DNA of 64,000 nt, taken from assembly GCA_002307175.1 (NCBI GenBank), contig DBTS01000049.1, positions 39,201 to 103,200 of the forward strand. Reading direction: 5' to 3'. The notes under the pieces were generated by a model. The model did no database searches. It was not told the origin of the DNA and saw nothing but the letters and a program-made list of their open reading frames with translations. This stretch comes from Rhodocyclaceae bacterium UBA1310 (GTDB lineage: Bacteria > Pseudomonadota > Gammaproteobacteria > Burkholderiales > Rhodocyclaceae). The first letter of the stretch is position 1. Each line of letters opens with the position of its first letter. Of this stretch, positions 61,012 to 64,000 are shown piece by piece. The translations under genes were made by a program, and so were the position numbers.

Positions 61012-62184
61012 ATGCGCAATCTTCCAGCCAGGTCACGCCCCTTGTCTTTCGATCCTGTCGAACATTTCGGCCAAGTCTTCACGCCTCCCGCTATCGTGGC
61101 GCAGATGCTGGCTTTACGGCAGAACCAGGGCTCGGTACTCGAACCCTCCTGTGGTAACGGCGCTTTTGCACGCGGAATTCCCGACTGCGTAGCGGTTGAA
61201 CTGGATTCACGCGTTGCGCCGCCGGGCGCCCTGATTCAGGATTTCTTCACCTACCCGGTGACTGAACAGTTCGATACCATCATCGGCAATCCGCCGTATG
61301 TGCGCTTCCGCGACATCATGCCGGAAACGCGTGCCCGGCTGGATATGACGCATTTTGATGGGCGCAGCAATCTGTTTCTGTTTTTCATCGAGAAATGCAT
61401 CCGCCACCTCAAGCCGGGCGGAGAGCTGATCTTCATCGTCCCCAGAGATTTCATCAAACTCACAGCGGCCCGCCAACTCAATGCCTGGCTGTTTGAGCAG
61501 GGCAGCATCACGGATTTTGTTGAAACCGGAGACAGCGTGATCTTCGGCCCGTTTGTGCCGAACTGCGCTATCTTCCGCTTTGAAAAAGGGCGCATGGATC
61601 GCCGTATGAGCGATGGAGAACACATTTTCAGCCTGGTGGATGGCCAGTTGATGTTCCTGCGCAACGATTATTGTCTGCCCCTGAGCGAGCTTTTCGATGT
61701 CAAGGTCGGTGCCGTCTCTGGTGCCGACCAGATCTTCACGCATCCGCAGGGCAATATGGATTTTGTCTGCTCCAGCACTGCCACAGACGGACTGACCCGG
61801 CGCATGTATTTCAATATCCAGAACGATTATCTTCTGAAATATAAAAAGAAACTTCTGGCTCGCCGCGTCAAGCACTTCGATGAGGGAAACTGGTGGAAAT
61901 GGGGGCGCCAGCACCATTTCTCGGAAGCCCCGCGCATCTATGTCAACAGCAAGACACGACGGTCTTCGCCGTTCTTCACCCATTCCTGTCTGAATTACGA
62001 TGGGTCGATTCTTGCGCTGTTTCCAAAACGCCCCGACATGAATATCGAACTGGCCGTCGACCTGCTGAATACGGCAGTGGACTGGCAGGAATTGGGCTTC
62101 AGATGCGATGGTCGCTATCTGTTCACGCAACGCAGTTTGCAGACCTGCGTGCTGCCGGTAGACTTCCGCAAGCTTCTGGCTTGA
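61012..62184 (+). CDS. Orphan N6-adenine DNA methyltransferase
   Basis: SAM-dependent methyltransferase of the M.TaqI/Eco57I type, 390 residues. Motif X is GQVFTPP (about 20-26), motif I is VLEPSCGNGAFA (about 42-53) and the catalytic motif IV is NPPY at 93-96. The C-terminal half is a target-recognition region with KVGAVSGADQIF. No restriction gene is adjacent, so it is likely a solitary methylase with a regulatory or repair role. The first ATG at 61012 overlaps a perfect TATAAT and has no Shine-Dalgarno site; TTG at 61042, with AGG upstream, may be the true start. Confidence 0.85.
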   Translation: MRNLPARSRPLSFDPVEHFGQVFTPPAIVAQMLALRQNQGSVLEPSCGNGAFARGIPDCVAVELDSRVAPPGALIQDFFTYPVTEQFDTIIGNPPYVRFRDIMPETRARLDMTHFDGRSNLFLFFIEKCIRHLKPGGELIFIVPRDFIKLTAARQLNAWLFEQGSITDFVETGDSVIFGPFVPNCAIFRFEKGRMDRRMSDGEHIFSLVDGQLMFLRNDYCLPLSELFDVKVGAVSGADQIFTHPQGNMDFVCSSTATDGLTRRMYFNIQNDYLLKYKKKLLARRVKHFDEGNWWKWGRQHHFSEAPRIYVNSKTRRSSPFFTHSCLNYDGSILALFPKRPDMNIELAVDLLNTAVDWQELGFRCDGRYLFTQRSLQTCVLPVDFRKLLA

Positions 62185-62192
62185 CCAGAATA

Positions 62193-62221
62193 AATGTCAG
62201 TATTTTTCTGACATTTAAATT
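62193..62221 (+). terminator. Terminator after methyltransferase
   Basis: Stem AAATGTCAG/CTGACATTT with a seven-base T-rich loop followed by AAATTTT. It begins eight bases after the stop codon. Confidence 0.8.
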
Positions 62222-62416
62222 TTCATTCCGAACAATACTCATACGCATTATGTCCAAAGACATAGTGATTTTTCCCCGCATAGCAGCGTGCATTTCAAAT
62301 CAGAACCAGGAATTGGCCAGATTTTTAATTAATTGATATTTTCTTTTCAGGGGGCAACATCTTTTAACGTCTCGGCCCACGATAATCAAGACCGTTGATT
62401 GTTGCGTATTTCCCCG

Positions 62417-63157
62417 ATGAGCTTCGCCCCGCATCCTGTTGCCGCTTTACCCTTCCGCATTGCGGGCAGGGGTGCGTCATGCTTGATCGCCATTACCCTG
62501 AGCGGGCTGCTTGGCGCCTGCGCAGAGAAACCTCTGGTGCAGGGCCCGACCCAGAACATGCCACAGCAGCAGTTTGCTGCGGTGGAACGCAATGTGAATC
62601 CCGGTGCCATATTCCAGCCGGGAGACTCCACCGGCATGGCACTGTTTCACGAAGATAGCAAACCCCGGCGCATTGGCGATACACTGAAGATTGATATCTC
62701 CGAATCACTCAGCGCCAGCAACACCACGGCCACAAAAACCAGCCGCGCCAACAAGGTTGCCAGCAAGGGTCCAGGTGGCGCCAACACCATGAGCGACCTG
62801 ATCAACAGCATTTACAACCTCGATGCCACGGCAAGCGGCAGCGATAGCTACGACGGTTCAGGCACGTCGGCAAACAATGCCAAACTGCAAGGTAAACTGG
62901 CTGCCTCTGTGATCAATGTTCTGCCCAACGGCAACCTGATGGTCGCTGGAGAGAAGAGCATTTCCTTCAATGGCAACATCGCCACGCTACGGTTTTCGGG
63001 CGTAGTGGATCCTGCCGATGTCAAAACCGGCCGCACGGTCAGTTCCAGCGATGTGCTGGATGCAAAACTCGAACAGGTCGGCGCCGGCCAGATCTCCGAC
63101 TCAAACAGGCGCAGTTGGCTCCAGCGTTTCCTCACGGACAAGCTGACAATATGGTGA
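62417..63157 (+). CDS. flgH: Solitary FlgH-like lipoprotein
   Basis: Resembles the flagellar L-ring protein FlgH. A signal with lipobox (LLGAC, Cys35) is followed by the FlgH features GAIFQPGD, ALFHEDSKPRRIGDTLKIDISESLSASN, GKLAASVINVLPNGNLMVAGEKSISFNGN and the C-terminal GAGQISDSNRRSWLQRFLTDKLTIW. No flgI, flgJ or other flagellar gene is nearby, unlike normal flg operons, so it may be a second or non-flagellar copy. Start is uncertain: ATG 62417 lacks a good site, and TTG at 62399 is the alternative. It follows the methyltransferase after a terminator and an AT-rich gap of about 195 bases. Confidence 0.8.
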   Translation: MSFAPHPVAALPFRIAGRGASCLIAITLSGLLGACAEKPLVQGPTQNMPQQQFAAVERNVNPGAIFQPGDSTGMALFHEDSKPRRIGDTLKIDISESLSASNTTATKTSRANKVASKGPGGANTMSDLINSIYNLDATASGSDSYDGSGTSANNAKLQGKLAASVINVLPNGNLMVAGEKSISFNGNIATLRFSGVVDPADVKTGRTVSSSDVLDAKLEQVGAGQISDSNRRSWLQRFLTDKLTIW

Positions 63158-63176
63158 TAACAACGCCACCCCGTGT

Positions 63177-63389
63177 TCAGGCCCAGACATCCAGGACCGA
63201 GCCCAGGGCACTGACCCCCACCTTGGCAGTTTCCGCCACTGCGCCAACCGCCAGCACGACGCCGGATTCGATGGTGCCAATCACGGCACTCCCGACCTTG
63301 TCGATCTCCTGTTCGACAGTCTGTATTGCGCGCCCTACCACGTATTGACTCGGCGCATAGCTCGCCACAATGCGCGATATTGCTGACAT
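63177..63389 (-). CDS. Small hydrophobic hypothetical protein (70 aa)
   Basis: Not recognised. The support is a strong Shine-Dalgarno sequence (GGAAGGAG) seven bases before the ATG. It is rich in Val, Ala, Gly and Ser with alternating small residues, so it could be an amphipathic helix or a membrane-associated peptide. It is convergent with the flgH-like gene and upstream of, on the same strand as, the truncated lipoprotein-like gene. Confidence 0.55.
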   Translation of the reverse strand: MSAISRIVASYAPSQYVVGRAIQTVEQEIDKVGSAVIGTIESGVVLAVGAVAETAKVGVSALGSVLDVWA

Positions 63390-63457
63390 AGCAACTCTCC
63401 TTCCCTCACGCGTCAGGAATCAATCGATTCTGCAATCTCGTTTGGATCATCCCGTAT

Positions 63458-64000
63458 TCATCGCGGCGCGTCCAGATTGATGAGTGCCGGATGCCCTGCA
63501 TCTGGCAATGATGTGCTTTTCGCCGTTACGACCGGCTTGGGTGCTTTTCCGTCAACACTGCCGAAAACCAGTACGCGCACGGACGGAGCGAGCTTATCCC
63601 GCGTACTCGACCATTTATCGTAATTCAGCACGCTGGGCTGATAGCTGGAAACCGCGAGAACGCGGCCATACTCGCGCAGTTCAATACGCGCCGAACTCAT
63701 ATAGGGGACATATTGCGAGGAAAAAACCCGCCGGTCCCAGTCCACGCGTGCCGTGTAATGAACGGAATAAGGGCATTCACTCGGCACGATATCGTAGACG
63801 TGACTTTCAACACCGTTGCGTGCGAATTCAGCCTGCAGTGCCGGCACAAAATCCGCTACCGCAGCATCCCGATTCAATTGGATACATACCGATGAGAGGT
63901 GATCGTAGGTATGCACCACCACTGCATCCGAAGGCGTTGCCGGTGCAATGGAAGCTGCGTTGGTCGCAGTGATGCTCGCCATCTCCAGAGCCGTCATCGA
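63458..64000 (-). CDS. Lipoprotein-like protein, Sbal_3080-type (5' end cut by window edge)
   Basis: The frame is open to the right edge of the window, and the first in-frame ATG (63997) sits in a non-conserved part, so the true start lies outside. The visible 179 residues contain SVCIQLNRDAAVADFVPALQ, SECPYSVHYTARVDW and YMSSARIELREYGRVLAVSSY, a pattern I associate with a small family of proteobacterial lipoproteins of unknown function. The signal peptide and lipobox are not visible. Family call is from memory of the pattern and moderate at best. Confidence 0.55.
   Translation of the reverse strand, partial: SMTALEMASITATNAASIAPATPSDAVVVHTYDHLSSVCIQLNRDAAVADFVPALQAEFARNGVESHVYDIVPSECPYSVHYTARVDWDRRVFSSQYVPYMSSARIELREYGRVLAVSSYQPSVLNYDKWSSTRDKLAPSVRVLVFGSVDGKAPKPVVTAKSTSLPDAGHPALINLDAPR

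Noticed and set aside
60519..61157. A 212-codon plus-strand frame starting at the Fur box
   Set aside because: It overlaps the Fur-regulated promoter and runs into the methyltransferase in another frame; low-complexity composition and no start signal.
1..64000. CRISPR array, prophage or integrative element
   Set aside because: No series of evenly spaced direct repeats, no cas genes, no integrase or phage structural genes and no attachment-site duplication of the tRNA end were seen.

Overview
This 64 kb window is a chromosomal segment of a motile or pilus-bearing Gram-negative bacterium, most likely a betaproteobacterium. I favour Rhodocyclales or Neisseriales, but the sequence alone does not settle the order. 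The evidence is the gene order gmk-rpoZ-spoT next to yicC, a kinase/phosphatase pair and rph; the block pilMNOPQ-aroK-aroB-dgt divergent from a PBP1A gene; a DUF3460 gene; and the 6S RNA behind zapA. The sequence is moderately GC-rich, genes are densely packed, and long antisense open frames are common and are not genes.

Layout. 1-90: the 3' end of a tRNA-Gly and its terminator. 391-5000: a secreted family-9 pectate lyase with a polyserine linker, and a subtilisin-like protease that ends in a GlyGly-CTERM-type tail, convergent with a rhombosortase that probably processes it. 5193-7591: a zinc metallopeptidase, an unexplained minus-strand terminator region, 6S RNA, zapA and a zapB-like gene. 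7630-20819: a cobalamin riboswitch, btuB, then a tightly overlapping run cobO-cobB-cbiB-cobD(cobC)-cobQ-btuC-btuD-btuF-cobU-cobT-cobS-cobC. This covers corrinoid uptake and every step from cobyrinic acid to adenosylcobalamin, but contains no corrin-ring genes. 20829-25959: a hemerythrin-like protein and four LPS-core-type glycosyltransferases. 26311-29775: a REP-associated transposase, dgt, aroB and aroK. 29890-34932: pilQ-P-O-N-M. 35150-38234: PBP1A, cyaY and lptM.

38505-42343: a response regulator with an EAL output domain plus its histidine kinase. 42383-46955 (minus strand): an EamA transporter, an SDR, dsbA, a SPOR protein, carbonic anhydrase and rph. 47577-53962: a PP2C phosphatase and Ser/Thr kinase divergent from yicC, gmk, rpoZ, spoT and a DUF3460 gene. 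54050-57001: an exonuclease/GIY-YIG-like fusion, yebC and a cysteine-rich secreted protein. 57092-60441: a Fur-controlled TonB-dependent siderophore receptor with a PepSY membrane partner. 61012-64000: an orphan adenine methyltransferase, a solitary FlgH-like lipoprotein, a small hydrophobic protein and a truncated lipoprotein-like gene.

The most interesting unexplained structure is a family of long imperfect palindromes with a shared core. There are two good copies, at 9788-9928 and 47463-47569, and a degenerate half copy near 37546-37599. Each full copy begins within about ten bases of a stop codon. The rhombosortase/GlyGly-CTERM pair, the unexplained minus-strand transcript candidate near 6133-6500, and the isolated FlgH next to an orphan methyltransferase also deserve attention. 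No CRISPR array, prophage or intact insertion sequence was seen.
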